A DNA stretch of 64,000 nucleotides, taken from NCBI GenBank assembly GCA_963422465.1, contig OY730171.1, forward strand, positions 1 through 64,000, given 5' to 3'. Both the position numbers and the translations under genes were made by a program. Position 1 is the first letter of the stretch, and each line of letters opens with the position of its first letter. The notes beneath the pieces are model-generated. The model did no database searches. It was not told where the DNA came from and worked only from the letters and a program-made list of their open reading frames with translations. Origin of the DNA: Lichina pygmaea (Eukaryota > Ascomycota > Lichinomycetes > Lichinales > Lichinaceae). Below, piece by piece: positions 21,857 to 33,306 of the stretch.

Positions 21857-24800
21857 AGAATACAAAGTTCACTCTTCTTCAATACAATGTGCAGAAAAGC
21901 CAATCAGTCCAAGAGCTACTTCTAGCAACCCCAACTCTTCAAGAAGTAGATATTATTGCACTTCAAGAACCCTGGAAGAATCCTCACCTTCAAACCAGCA
22001 CCTCAACTGTTTTTTCTTCTTTTCTTCCTTTATATTCTCCAGAGATTGGTAGAACTCTTTTTCTTATTAACAAAAACCTGAATCTGTCATCTCTCCACCC
22101 TACTTTCTGGAGTAAAGACTTTGTTTCTCTTGAAATTCATCTGGAAAACACCTCTACTTCTCTGTGGGTGCATAATCTATACTTCACTCCCTCAAGTCAA
22201 GAGAACTACCTACAAGCATCAGAAGCTCTTCTCTGTCTACTCCAAAATGCTTTACAAGCAAAAGGGCAGCATATTCTTCTTACAGACTCAAATCTTCACC
22301 ACCCTGACTGGTCAAAGAAAAGAAGACTATATTCTGACACTGCACACAAGTTCCAAACTCTAATGAAAAACTCAAATCTGGAGTTAGCTATTGCACCTTT
22401 TACACCCACAAGAGCTAGATCTCTTTCCCACAAACCCTGTTCACCTATTGATCTTTCCTTTATATCTTCTTCTCTTTCTAACTCTCTAATCTTTTCTAAA
22501 ATTGCTTTGCAGTTCTTTCATGGGTCTGACCACAGACCTGTGCTAACTAGCCTGGACCTGGACTCACCAAGAAAAACCTGGAAGCCAGAAAGGAACTGGA
22601 AAACACTGGACACAAACTTGGCAAAACAAGAGTGTAATAATTTGCAGCTGCCCTTCCACTTTCAAGATAAACATGAAGTGGATGAGTACTTGGAATATCT
22701 TAACCACTTTCTCCAAGAAATAGCAGACAGATGCACAGAACTCCAGAAGCAATCTAGCCACTCAGTCCCCTGGTGGAACCAAGAGATCCAAACTAAAGTT
22801 AAGCAGGAAAGAAGAATAAGAAGACAAGTGCTCAGAGGACAGGCAAGCCAAGAAGAGCTAGAAGAAGCAACTAAGCTCAAGAAGAAAGCTGTCAGAGAAG
22901 GCAAACAGAACACCTTCAGAAAACAAGTTCATGAGCTAGCCAGTTCCTCAAAATTCTGGAAGCTTGCAAAGTGGGGAAAATCAAAAGCCAACAAGACCCC
23001 TGATCTTCCTCTGGTCCCTGATCTGGAGACTCAAGAAGGACTAGCCAAAAGCTTTGAGGAGAAGACAAAATCTTTCTCAGCTCAATTCTTTCCAGAAGCA
23101 CGTGTTCCAGAACCAAGTACAGAAAGTCACCAGAGTACCCCAGAGATCCAGCTTTCTCAGGAGGTTACCACTGAAGAAGTGGAGCAAATTCTGAACAAGA
23201 AGAAACCTTTTACAGCAGGAGGAAAAGACAAGCTGCCAAATGGATTTCTGAAAGCTCTGGGTCCCAAGTTCTGCCAAGCTATAGCTGTTCTCACATCAAC
23301 ATGCTGGAGACTGGAATACTTTCCAGAGAAATTCAAGAATGCAAAAACAGTCTGTCTAAGAAAACCTGGCAAGGGAATCTATAACCAAGCTAAAGCCTGG
23401 CGCCCTATAGCTCTGCTAAACACAACTGGCAAGCTGATGGAAGCTATTACAGCAGCCAGACTAAGCAAGGTAGCAGAAGAGGCTAAACTCTTGCCAGAAA
23501 TCCAGATGGGGTTCAGGAAAGGCAGATCAACTGAATCAGCACTTTTCCTTCTAACTTCCCAAGTGGAAAAAGTCTGGAAAGAAGGCATGGTTGCATCTCT
23601 ACTTTCTCTGGACATCTCAGGAGCATATGACAGAGTTCTTCCAGAGATTCTTCAAAAGATTCTGGAGAGAAAAGGAATCCCTCTCTGGCTAACTTCTTGG
23701 ATCTTCTCTTTCTGTACCAGACGTACCACCACCCTAGTTTTTGATGACTCTGAGTCCTCTTCTATTCCTATTCACTGTGGAGTTCCCCAAGGTTCCCCTT
23801 TGTCTCCTATTCTTTTTCTATTCTATATTTCTGAACTTCATGAGACTGTACATTCTCCTACTACTGGTGTTTCTGCTCTGGGATTTGCAGATGATACAAA
23901 TCTGCTTGCATTTGGACACTCTCTTAAAAGCAACCTTCTGAAGTTGAAGAATACACATCTTAAATGTCTATCTTGGGCTGCAAGACATGGAATGGTCTTC
24001 TCTCCTGAGAAATATGAAATACTTCATTTTTCCAGAAGAAGATCAGACAATCTGCAGCTCAAGCTTAGACTTGGGAATGTGATTCTAAAACCAAAAGAAG
24101 AAGTGCGAGTATTGGGAGTGTACCTGGATGCCAAACTCCACTGGCACAAACACCAGAGAATTATTCTTCAAAAAGCACAAAAAGCACTATCTTCTCTTTC
24201 TAGAACCTCTTACTCCACCTGGGGCTTTCCAGTTCTCACAGCACACCTTGTGTACACTGCAATACTCAGATCTGTACTGAGCTATGCAGTGGGAATTTGG
24301 TTCAACCCACTCAGAAAATCCTCTAATATTTCCTCTCTTATCATATTCCAAAACAAATGTCTGAGACTTATTGGGGGTGCTTTCAAAGCCACTCCTTCTT
24401 TTCTATTAGAGAGTGAGCTTTTTCTTTTACCTCTAGATCTCTATTTTAAATTTCGCACAGCTTGTTTTCTATCTTCTATCCAAACCTCCTCTCTGAAAGA
24501 CTTTCTTGACAGTACCTTTTCTACTATTTCTTCCTATGCTTCTTCACTGAGGAAACCTTTAAAGAAATCCTCAACTATCTCTCCTAATTGGAAGTTCACT
24601 TGGTTAAGTCAAATAACTACTAACCAGGCTAGTTCAAAGAAAGAACTACAAATACTCTTTACTAAAGAGTGGGAAAACCAATGGGAGAAGAAGAAAAGAA
24701 AAGGCTATGCTGGATGGCAGGTGTTTTGCCAAAAACCTCACTACAACAACCTAAAGCTCTACAAAGAGCTACAGAAAGCTGACGCAAGTCTACTACTGCA

Positions 24801-25095
24801 AACCAGAACTGGGAGAATTGGTCTAGCAAGTTTTCTTTTCAGAGCTGGAGTCCCTGACTTTCCTACCCCCCTATGCATGTGTGGTCAAGCAGAAGAGACA
24901 GTAAAGCATATCACCTCTTCATGCTCTCTCTACTCAAGTCAAAGACAACATGCTCTCTTTAACCCCCAAGATTTCACTACTATTATTTCAAACCCAGAGC
25001 TTCTACAGAAGTTTCTGTACTGGTTTATGTCTTTGAAAAGACTAAACCAATTTAATCTGGCTTTCAAACTTCACTATTCACACTCCAACATCTAG
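21853..25095 (+). CDS. LINE ORF2 protein: APE-type endonuclease and reverse transcriptase (1,080 aa)
   Basis: Enzyme of target-primed reverse transcription. Residues about 1-235 are an exonuclease-endonuclease-phosphatase domain (LLQYNVQKS, IALQEPW, TDSNLHHPDWS, SDHRPVLTSL). Residues about 480-760 are reverse transcriptase (WRPIALLNTTGKL, GFRKGRSTESAL, LSLDISGAYDRV, GVPQGSPLSPILF, catalytic FADD at about 678-681). A C-terminal CCHC-type motif, CMCGQAEETVKHITSSC, lies near residue 1,015. No RNase H domain is recognised. The start overlaps the ORF1 stop by ATGA, suggesting termination-reinitiation. The frame is intact and could be active. Copy 1 of the same LINE is decayed. Confidence 0.94.
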   Translation: MKNTKFTLLQYNVQKSQSVQELLLATPTLQEVDIIALQEPWKNPHLQTSTSTVFSSFLPLYSPEIGRTLFLINKNLNLSSLHPTFWSKDFVSLEIHLENTSTSLWVHNLYFTPSSQENYLQASEALLCLLQNALQAKGQHILLTDSNLHHPDWSKKRRLYSDTAHKFQTLMKNSNLELAIAPFTPTRARSLSHKPCSPIDLSFISSSLSNSLIFSKIALQFFHGSDHRPVLTSLDLDSPRKTWKPERNWKTLDTNLAKQECNNLQLPFHFQDKHEVDEYLEYLNHFLQEIADRCTELQKQSSHSVPWWNQEIQTKVKQERRIRRQVLRGQASQEELEEATKLKKKAVREGKQNTFRKQVHELASSSKFWKLAKWGKSKANKTPDLPLVPDLETQEGLAKSFEEKTKSFSAQFFPEARVPEPSTESHQSTPEIQLSQEVTTEEVEQILNKKKPFTAGGKDKLPNGFLKALGPKFCQAIAVLTSTCWRLEYFPEKFKNAKTVCLRKPGKGIYNQAKAWRPIALLNTTGKLMEAITAARLSKVAEEAKLLPEIQMGFRKGRSTESALFLLTSQVEKVWKEGMVASLLSLDISGAYDRVLPEILQKILERKGIPLWLTSWIFSFCTRRTTTLVFDDSESSSIPIHCGVPQGSPLSPILFLFYISELHETVHSPTTGVSALGFADDTNLLAFGHSLKSNLLKLKNTHLKCLSWAARHGMVFSPEKYEILHFSRRRSDNLQLKLRLGNVILKPKEEVRVLGVYLDAKLHWHKHQRIILQKAQKALSSLSRTSYSTWGFPVLTAHLVYTAILRSVLSYAVGIWFNPLRKSSNISSLIIFQNKCLRLIGGAFKATPSFLLESELFLLPLDLYFKFRTACFLSSIQTSSLKDFLDSTFSTISSYASSLRKPLKKSSTISPNWKFTWLSQITTNQASSKKELQILFTKEWENQWEKKKRKGYAGWQVFCQKPHYNNLKLYKELQKADASLLLQTRTGRIGLASFLFRAGVPDFPTPLCMCGQAEETVKHITSSCSLYSSQRQHALFNPQDFTTIISNPELLQKFLYWFMSLKRLNQFNLAFKLHYSHSNI

Positions 25096-25273
25096 AAGCT
25101 TTTCCTACCAGACACTACAAGATTTCCTTTTGCTACACTTTCTAGTCACCTCCCTGTCTTCAGTTTTTATTCCTTTAAAGGTTTTCTGAAGAAGTTCACT
25201 ATTAGCTGGAAGATCTGCATGGCTGTAAAGCTACAAACAGTGTAAGAATCAAATCAAAATCAAAAAAAAAAAA

Positions 25274-25286
25274 TTTTTTCTAATAT
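25274..25286. repeat. 13-bp target-site duplication of the full-length LINE (right)
   Basis: TTTTTTCTAATAT follows the poly-A of the LINE directly and matches 19,813-19,825. Confidence 0.88.
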
Positions 25287-25353
25287 CTCCCACTATGTCT
25301 CTTCTGTGAAGAAATCTTTAAAGGAATCCTCAACTATCTTCCTCTATTGGAAG
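25287..25353 (+). pseudogene. LINE copy 1, ORF2 fragment between two insertions
   Basis: Matches the full-length LINE at about 24,537-24,595 (AATCCTCAACTATCT, TTGGAAG). It joins the remnant ending at 19,825 to the one resuming at 43,914. Confidence 0.85.
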
Positions 25354-25699
25354 TGTGACAAGGCAATAGCAGAGCAGAACTCAAGCCTAACTGATTCAGT
25401 AACCTTGACCTGACTTGGCTTGAGACTTGAGACTTGGATTGATGTACAAGACGAAAGACAAGGAAGGAAAAGAGAAAAGAAGAAGAGAAGAAGCTGGGGG
25501 AGCAGGAGAAGTTCTTATAGGCAGGGGATACAGTGGAGCAAACAGGCAACAGTGCAGATGGAACTTCCCAGCAAGGTGCGTGACTTGTGCCAGATATGCA
25601 ACAAGGCAATAGTAGAGCAAACAGGTAACAGTGCAGATGGAACTTCCCAGCAAGGTGTGTGACTTGTGCCAGATATGCAACTGGGCCAGAACTGTGACA
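25354..25699 (-). repeat. Family C LTR (left, 3' LTR)
   Basis: 346 bp, TGTGACA...GTGACA. It contains an internal direct repeat of about 77 bp, built on GCAACAGTGCAGATGGAACT, present twice. GGAAG precedes it. Confidence 0.93.
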
Positions 25700-26762
25700 T
25701 TACCCCTCTCCTTCACATGGCAAGCTCCTGTGAGTCTCAGGCCGCTTGTGGGCATAGTTCTGTGGCTGTGGTTTCCTTGGGTATTTCTTATGGAAGTTGT
25801 AGATGGTATCTTTGGTGTTGTCAAGATGCTCAATAGGCTCTTCAGTGGTATCTTCAATTGGCCATCCAGACTATTTGACTAGGTACTTGAACTTCTGTCA
25901 AGATGTTGCTGGCTTGGAGTCAAGGATTTCTTCAACCTGGAACTCTTCATCTGTGTCTTGACTAATAACAGAGCCAGGGTGTTCATTTGATTGGCCAGGG
26001 ATAGGATTAGCAGGTGTCAGATGTAGAAGGGAAACATGAAAGACAGAGTGGATCTTGAGAGTATGTGGAAGCTCTAGATGGCAGGCACAGCTTCTGACTG
26101 TCTTCAACACCTTGAATAGTCCAATCCACTTGTTGTCAAGCTTTTTGCATAGGTGGTGTGTCCTGATGTTCTTGGTATTCAGCCAAACAAGATCTCCAGT
26201 TTGATAGGATAGTGACAGGACTTGATGCAAATTGGTGGTGTGAGCTTGAGCTTCCTGGGATAGTCAGAGTTCAGCTTGCAACTGTTCTAGAATCTGTGTT
26301 ATTTCTCCAGAGATTTCCATAGCATCTTGGTTGCAGGCTTCACTCATGGGTGTGATGCTGAGCTGTGGATGGAACTCTTTATTGGCAAAGAACAGTGACA
26401 TGCCAGAGGAATCAGACTGGGAGTTATTCTGTGTGAACTCTGCCAGAGGAAGCTATTGGACCCAGTCATCTTGGAGATAGTTGACATAGGATCTCAGGTA
26501 GTGTTCAAGCTCCTGATTCTCTTGTTCTGTCTGACCATCTGTCTCTGGGTGGTGTTCTGAGGATAGTCATAGCATGATGTCAAGATGGGCACAGAGTGCT
26601 TTCCAGAATAAGCTGACAAACTGACCTCCTCTGTCTGAGACAATGCTCCTGGGTAAGCCATGGGTACAGACAACAAACTGGATGAACATCCGGACAAGAT
26701 GTGAGGTTGTCATCTCAGCACATGGCACAAAGTGGTGTTCTTTGGTGAGACAGTCAGTGATG

Positions 26763-29700
26763 TGTTGCGGTCTGTACTGTACTGTCCTATCTGAGTATAG
26801 GATTAGGGCTAGAGGTGGAAGACAGGTTGGTTCTTGCAGGAGAGAAGTGTCAAGGAGTGCGAAAGAGTTTGGTGGAACATGGTGGTGGTGACACCTGATC
26901 AATGGCTTCGTACAAAGGGATTGTATTGAAGTAGATCTAGTTGTCTGGATCACAACATAAGTTGAAGATGATTGTTCTATAAGGGAACTATCACCAGACT
27001 ATATAGTGCTAGCCTGTCAAGACAATTGAGATTGTCTTGACAGTCTTGATGTCAAGACAGGTGAGATTGTCTTGACAGTCCCACCATGTTATGCACCCTG
27101 TGTCAAGATAGGTGAGATTGTCTTGATGCTTCATACATCCTGTGTCAAGACTGGTGAGATTGTCTTGATGCTTCATGTATCCTGCGTCAAGACTGGTGAG
27201 ATTGTCTTGATGCTTCATGCATCCTGCGTCAAGACTCCTGTGTGTGTCTTGACAGTCACGTGACCCCTTGTTGGTTGGTGACCTGACTTCCATGGTGTCC
27301 TCTTGCCTGGCCCACGGCCTGATTGCCTATAAATGAGTGGCTCCTATTCCCTGGGTTGTAACACTACCCTCCTCTCCTTCATTCATCATCCTGATGAATT
27401 CTTGAGTATGTCTACAAAATCACATGCCTCTGCTTACTGAAAACAACTGGCAGCCCAGATCTGTGATCATAACTTTGTGTCACTTGCTCTGTGTGACTTC
27501 TGTGTTTTGAACCACAAGCCCTGCTTCTGAATGTCTGACAACAACAATAAGTTGAAGTGCGCTGAATACACTTATCATGGGAAGTCCTGTGTGTCACTTT
27601 CTTGGGAGTCGCTGAACATGACTCAGGATAACCTTTGTGAGGATTTGGCTGTTGATGAGGCCAAGCAGGACACTCTTGTTGAGCAGCTTGCCAAGCTGCA
27701 GGCTTGTGTGTCCTGAAAGTGAAAGGTTCTTGAAGGTGCTGAAGGTCAAGCAAAGAAGAAGCTCCAGTGTCTTGTTGCCGAAATAGAGGCAGATGGTGAA
27801 AACTTGTCGGCGACAGTTATTGACGTGTCTGTGCTGCAGGCTGAGCTGTTTAGTTCTGCCTCTGCCAGAACTGTCGCAGAAGAAGCTGGCAGTTCACAAG
27901 GTTCTTGAGTGGTTTCCAGGTATTTTCCAAGTCTGGGTATCCTTTCCACTTGACAAGGTATTGCTGACCTTTCCTAGCCAGGATCTGTTCAACTTCAAAC
28001 TCCTGTTCTTCCTCTGGTTGGTAATGAAATGTTTCCTGAAAGAGTGTGCTCTGGTCAGCTAATTTGATCATTGAGATGTGAAAGTTTGGGTGTACCTGAG
28101 CATCTCTCAGTAGTCGCAGTCTGATGTTGACTGGTCCAGTTCTTTCTTTGACTGAAAATAGTCTGACCTTGATGTTGTCAAGTTTCTTTGTCTTTGGTTT
28201 CTTTGTTTTCCAATTTCTTGTAAGGAGGTAGACTTTATCTCCCTTCTTTAGCTGAGGTGCCATTTTTGATTTCTTGTCTATTTGATGTTGCATTCTTTTT
28301 GAGGTCTCTTGAAGGTAGTACCTTATCATCATGTGTGTTTGTCGTAGGAGCTTGTCATGTTGGAGTGCTTTCTCCGTGTTTGGTGAAGCTCTGCTTGGTA
28401 TCCTGATGTTCACATGTTATCCAAAATTGGCAAAAAATAGTGATTCCTTTGTTGAGTCTGATCTGTGCTGGTTGATTGCCAGCTGTGCCACCAGTAATAA
28501 CTGTACCTAATTGCTGTGGGTCTGGTTGATGTAATACTGTAAGTAAGTCTCCAGGACTTGGTTTGCTCACTCTGTCTGGCTGTCAGTTCGTGGGTGATAG
28601 GCTGTAGACATTTTGGGTTTTGTTCCCATGGCTGCACTGATTGTCTTCCAGTAGTTGGATGTGAAGAGTTTGTCTCTGTCTGTAATGATCATGATCAGAA
28701 CCCTGTGGTCTCTGACCAATCTGTCCAGTAAGAGGTGTCCCAACTGTTCTGCTGTTTGGGTCTTCTTGAATAGTACTGTGATTAGATATTTTGTGAATCT
28801 GTCCACTATCACTATAATCAAGTTGTAGGTGATTCCTGTGACTGGGTCTTTAGACTTGGGTAGCTTTGTGATGAAGTCTATTGACACATCTTCCCATAGG
28901 CCTGTCAGTATCGTGTTCAGATGTCCTTCTCCATATGACTTATGTCTTCCATGTTTGTTTTTCTGGCATAGTAGACACTTGCTGATGTAGTTTATGACAT
29001 GTTGTTGGAGGTTAATGACATTGTTCCCTGCCTGTTGGATAAGGTCTGTGGTCTTGGAGATTCCTGGGTGACCATGTGCTGGATTATTATGGTAGTTCCT
29101 TATTAGTTCTTCAGTGTTTTCTGCTGTGAGCTTGTTGATCTGTGGTTGAGGCACCAGGTTTCCTTGCTGGTCCTGCTGTAAGATTGTTCCTTGGTGTTCA
29201 TCATCTTCCATGTGGTTTTTTTGTCAGCTTAGTGTGTCTGCTCTCCTATTGTCTTGTCCAGGGGTGTACAAGATCTTGAACTTGTGTTGCCCTAGGAGTT
29301 CAGCCTATCTGACTTGCTGTCTGTTCAGCTTCTTGGTTATCGTGAATGTTGTCAGATTCTTGTGGTCTGTGAGAACAGTGAGTTCAGAACTACTTTCTGT
29401 GTACACTCTCCAGTGTTCGAGTGTGTTGACAACTGCCAATAGCTCTTTATCGTGGATATCATAGTTTTGTTCCACTTGTGTTATTTTTTGTGAGTAGTAG
29501 GCAACTGGGTGCCACTTGCTGTCTGCCTGTTGGCATAGACATGCTCCCACTGCCTGATCTGAAGTGTCTGTCTTGATTTGTGTCGGTTGGCCTGTTTTGA
29601 AGTTGAGGAGAACTGGTTCCTTGGCGCAAGTGTCCTTGAGCTGTTGGAATACTTTTTGTTATCTCTCTGTCCACCAGTACTCCACATCCTTCTTTGTGAG

Positions 29701-32700
29701 TTCTGTCCGTGGTGTTGCCATCTGTGAGTAGTTCTTAATGAACTGTCAGTTGAAGTTGGCAAATCCTAGGAAGGCTTGTACTTCCTTAACTGATGTCAGT
29801 GTTGGCTATTACTGAATCACTTTGATTTTCTCAGAGTCAATCTTAATCCCTTTAATTCCTATGATGTATCTGAGGAATTCAACTTCCAGTTTGTTGAACT
29901 CACATTTCTTCAGGTTGAGCTTGAGCCCTACTTTTTGTAGGCATCGTAGAACATCCTTCACATGTTTAGTATGTTCCTGTTGTGTGTTCGAGTAGACAAG
30001 AATGTTGTCCAGGTAGACAATAGCTGTTTGGTCCAGGTGTGCTCTGATTATGTTGTTGATCAATGCTTGACATGTTGCTGGTGTGTTCATGAGTCTGAAT
30101 AGCATAACCAGATACTTGTAGTGTCCATATCAGGTTCTGAAGGCTGTCTTCCATTCTTCTCCTTCTTTCATGTGTATCAGGTTGTATACTTCTTTCAAGT
30201 CCAGCTTGGTAAAGATTGTAGCTTGGCTGATCCTGTCTCGCAATTTGTTTGCATTTGGCAACAGATATTAGTTCTTGATGGTAATGTTGTTGAGTTTCCT
30301 GTAATCCACACAAAGTCGAAGACTTCTGTCTTTCTTTGGTGCGAATAGTATCGGGTATCCTGCTGGCGATTGAGATTCTTGAATGAAACTCTTTTTCAGG
30401 TTTTCCTCCAGGTACTCGCGAAGTACTTGGAGCTCTTTCTCTGATAACTGGTAAATTGGTCCAAATCCTGGCTCTGTCCCTGGTTGCAACTTGATCTCAT
30501 GATCCCAAGGTTGGTGCTTAGGCAACACTGCTGTTGTTGTCTCTTCCTGAAAGAGGTTATCATACCCAGGTCAGTACTCTTCAGAGATCTCCAGAGAGTT
30601 AACAACTTCCTCTCTCTTCATCTCTGACTGTTTGGCCACCTGGTTCCAGAGTGTGCCTGTCAAGGCAGACCTCTTCTCTTGAGAGTTGTCCTTCCTGTCA
30701 GTGAGGTTCCACTGAGGACTCCTTCCCTCATCTGTCCACACCTTCTGCGGCTGGTAACAGGTCTGAGCTGTGTTGTTAGTGCAGTTCCTAAACATGAGTA
30801 CTCCTGTCCTCCAGTTAACAACTGGGTTGTACTTCTTTAGCCAAGGCATTCTCAAATAGATATCCTGAGTGGCCAACTCGACAATATCAAGGTGGATCCT
30901 TTCAGTATAGTGTCTGGTAACTATTTCCATTGGCTGCGTCTCATGGCAGACTAGCTCTGTCTGTCTATTTACCATCGTGAGCTGATAGAGCTACTGCTTG
31001 TGTCTCCTTCCAGTGCTGAGGGTGTTGTAAAGTTGTCTTGAGATGTAGTTCCCACTGGCTCCAGAGTCAACAAGTGCGTATGTCTGTACTGGCGTGTTGG
31101 TGTGTAGTGACACAGGTAATCGCAGGTGCTTTGTGTTGCTAGGGGTCATGTTGTTAAGCTCCTGATGTCACCCCTTGACAAGGGAGTTCAGTCTTTTCCT
31201 GATTGAATTGTCTTTCCACTGACTGGGCAATAGGTCTAGCCATTCCCATCAGTCCTGAGGAATCTGTTCATGAATTTGTCTTGCTGATGCTTGTCACATC
31301 CAGGCTTGAGGCAGTACTGCCAATTGTTGATGTAGCAGTTGTGGTTGCTGCCTTGCTGTAGGAACATGAGGTGTTTGTGCCAATCATGTGTGTGCCCGGG
31401 GAATGTGGTGTGTTGGTGTTTGTCCCAAAAGTGGATCTCACACACATCCTTCTTGCAATTGACCCAATGCTTGTGGTAGGTGGCGTGGTAGGGTGAATGT
31501 CCTCTGTACCTTCGTAGTTGTTTGTGGTAGGTGCAGTAGTGCTTCATGCAAAACCTCCACTGTAGTTCGCCGTGCTGTAGATTTCGTGGGTCTATGCTGT
31601 AAGCATAGCTTCCTTGTGGTATTTCTTCTTTGATAGACACAGGTTCATCTCAGTCCCTATCAGAGGTGGTTAAGGGCTCCTGTCTCTTGTCCTGACCTGT
31701 TGGTTCTGGTAGGTTCTTACCTCCTGATGTTGCCAGTTGGTGGGCTGCTTCCAATGTTTGATTGTAGTTGTCCTATTGTTCAAGGGGTAGCTGAGCCTCT
31801 TCTGGTGGGTCCTCTGGCTTGATGATATTCCAGTCTCTGTCAAGTGTATTAAGTTGCTGTCAGTGCACCTTGTTCTTTGAACAACAGTCTTTCGCCATGT
31901 GGCCTAGCTTGCCACAGGCATAGCACTTCAGTGCTTTCCCCTTTTTGTTGTTCCTTCCTTTCATGAACCTCCTCTTGTGGTGGACTGCATCCAGCTCCAT
32001 GGGTGCATAGCTATATAGGTCATGTAGCAGTGCCTTGTTAGGCAGCTTGTAGTGGTTGCTCACATGCTATGCAGGGTGGCTGTATCCTCTGTTGTGGTGT
32101 TTCTCTATCGCTCGCTTGAATAGTTTGTTATTGATGTTGATTGCTTGTGTGATGAGTTCATCCAGTGTGTTGACTGCTTGTCTGTCAAAGGTGATTTCAT
32201 CCTTCATGTTTTCCTTGAGTCCATGTCAGTACATAACCATCAGGGTGTTGTTGTCCCAGTCAGTCAGTACTGAGTATTGTTTGAACTGCGTGGTGTACTC
32301 TGCGGCTGAGTGTTGTTGTTTGATGTGCTGGATTATTTGTATAGCCACTTTGTCTTTGTTAGATAGTCCAAGGATCCTTTTGATCTTGTCCTTGAATCAC
32401 ATCCATTTTGTTATCTATTCTGTTATACTGTTATGGTCTCTGTTTCCTGAGAGATGTTTGTTGACGTAGGGCTTGATCCATCAATAAGTATTGCCTCTCA
32501 TGTAAGTGGTTGCGAAGAGGGGCTACTTTTCCTTAGGCAGCTTTGTCTCTGGTTGGAATTGAAAGTAGACTTGGAGTTGCATGAGCCAGTCGTCAACCTT
32601 GTTCCTTTCACTGTAGAACAGGTCTGGCTTGGTGATGCTAATCTTTCCATCTGGGAAGTTGGGGTTGGTTACTCCTGAGGTACTCATCCTTGAGGGTCTT

Positions 32701-33306
32701 CAAAGTGTTGTGGTCTGTACTGTACTGTCCTATCCGAGTATAGGATTAGGGCGAGAGGTGGAAGGCAGGTTGGTTCTCGCAGGAGAGGAGTGTCAAGGAG
32801 TGCGAAAGGGTTTGGTGGAATGTGGTGGTGGTGACACCTGATCAATAGCTTTGTACAAAGAGATTGTATTAAAGTAGATCTAGTTGTCTGGATCACAACA
32901 TGAGTTGAAGATGATTGTTCCATAAGGGAACTATCACCAGACTATATAGTGCTGGCCTGTCAAGACAATCAAGATTGTCTTGACAGTCTTGATGTCAAGA
33001 CAGGTGAGATTGTCTTGACAGTCCCACCATGTTATACACCCTGTGTTGAGATGGGTGAGATTGTCTTGATGCTTCATGCATCCTGCGTCAAGACTGGTGA
33101 GATTGTCTTGATACTTCATGCATCCTGTGTCAAGACTGGTGAGATTGTCTTGATGCTTCATACATCCTGCGTTGAGACTCCTGTATGTGTCTCGACAGTC
33201 ACGTGACCCCTTGGTGGTTGGTCACCTGACTTCCATGGTGTTCTCTTGCCTGGCCTGCGGCCTGATTGCCTATAAATGAGTGGCTTCTATTCTCTGGGTT
33301 GTAACA
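26763..33306 (-). mobile_element. Ty3/gypsy family B copy B3, inserted in element C
   Basis: LTRs 26,763-27,363 and 32,706-33,306 (601 bp each); TGATG flanks at 26,758-26,762 and 33,307-33,311. Minus-strand parts: gag (about 31,200-32,690), protease (about 30,570-31,150), RT (about 29,800-30,530), RNase H (about 29,240-29,640), integrase (about 28,400-29,110), chromodomain (about 27,900-28,080). The antisense frame region is 27,408-27,908. It is the most decayed B copy, with ten or more breaks and strong excess of A/T relative to the other copies. Confidence 0.94.
27408..27908 (+). other. Antisense frame region of B3
   Basis: The same position and layout as 11,845-12,345: cysteine cluster, LSWES, then a coiled-coil stretch (VEQLAKLQ). 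A decayed fossil copy with several breaks. Confidence 0.6.

Larger units (their letters stand above)
19826..25273 (+). mobile_element. Full-length Tad/I-like LINE with both ORFs open
   Basis: Non-LTR retrotransposon of about 5.45 kb: 5' UTR (19,826-20,455), ORF1 (20,456-21,856), ORF2 (21,853-25,095), 3' UTR and A-rich tail ending AATCAAAATC plus A12. It is flanked by a perfect 13-bp target duplication and lies inside an older copy of its own family. Both frames are uninterrupted, in contrast with every gypsy element around it, so this is probably the most recent insertion in the nest. The clade is judged from ORF1 CCHC knuckles, an APE-type endonuclease and the lack of a visible RNase H; a tree is required to place it. 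Confidence 0.93.

Noticed and set aside
25354-25699. Direct repeats resembling a CRISPR-like or satellite array
   Set aside because: Only two units, inside an LTR with clear TGT/ACA ends and a target duplication. It is a eukaryotic genome and no cas-like genes are present.
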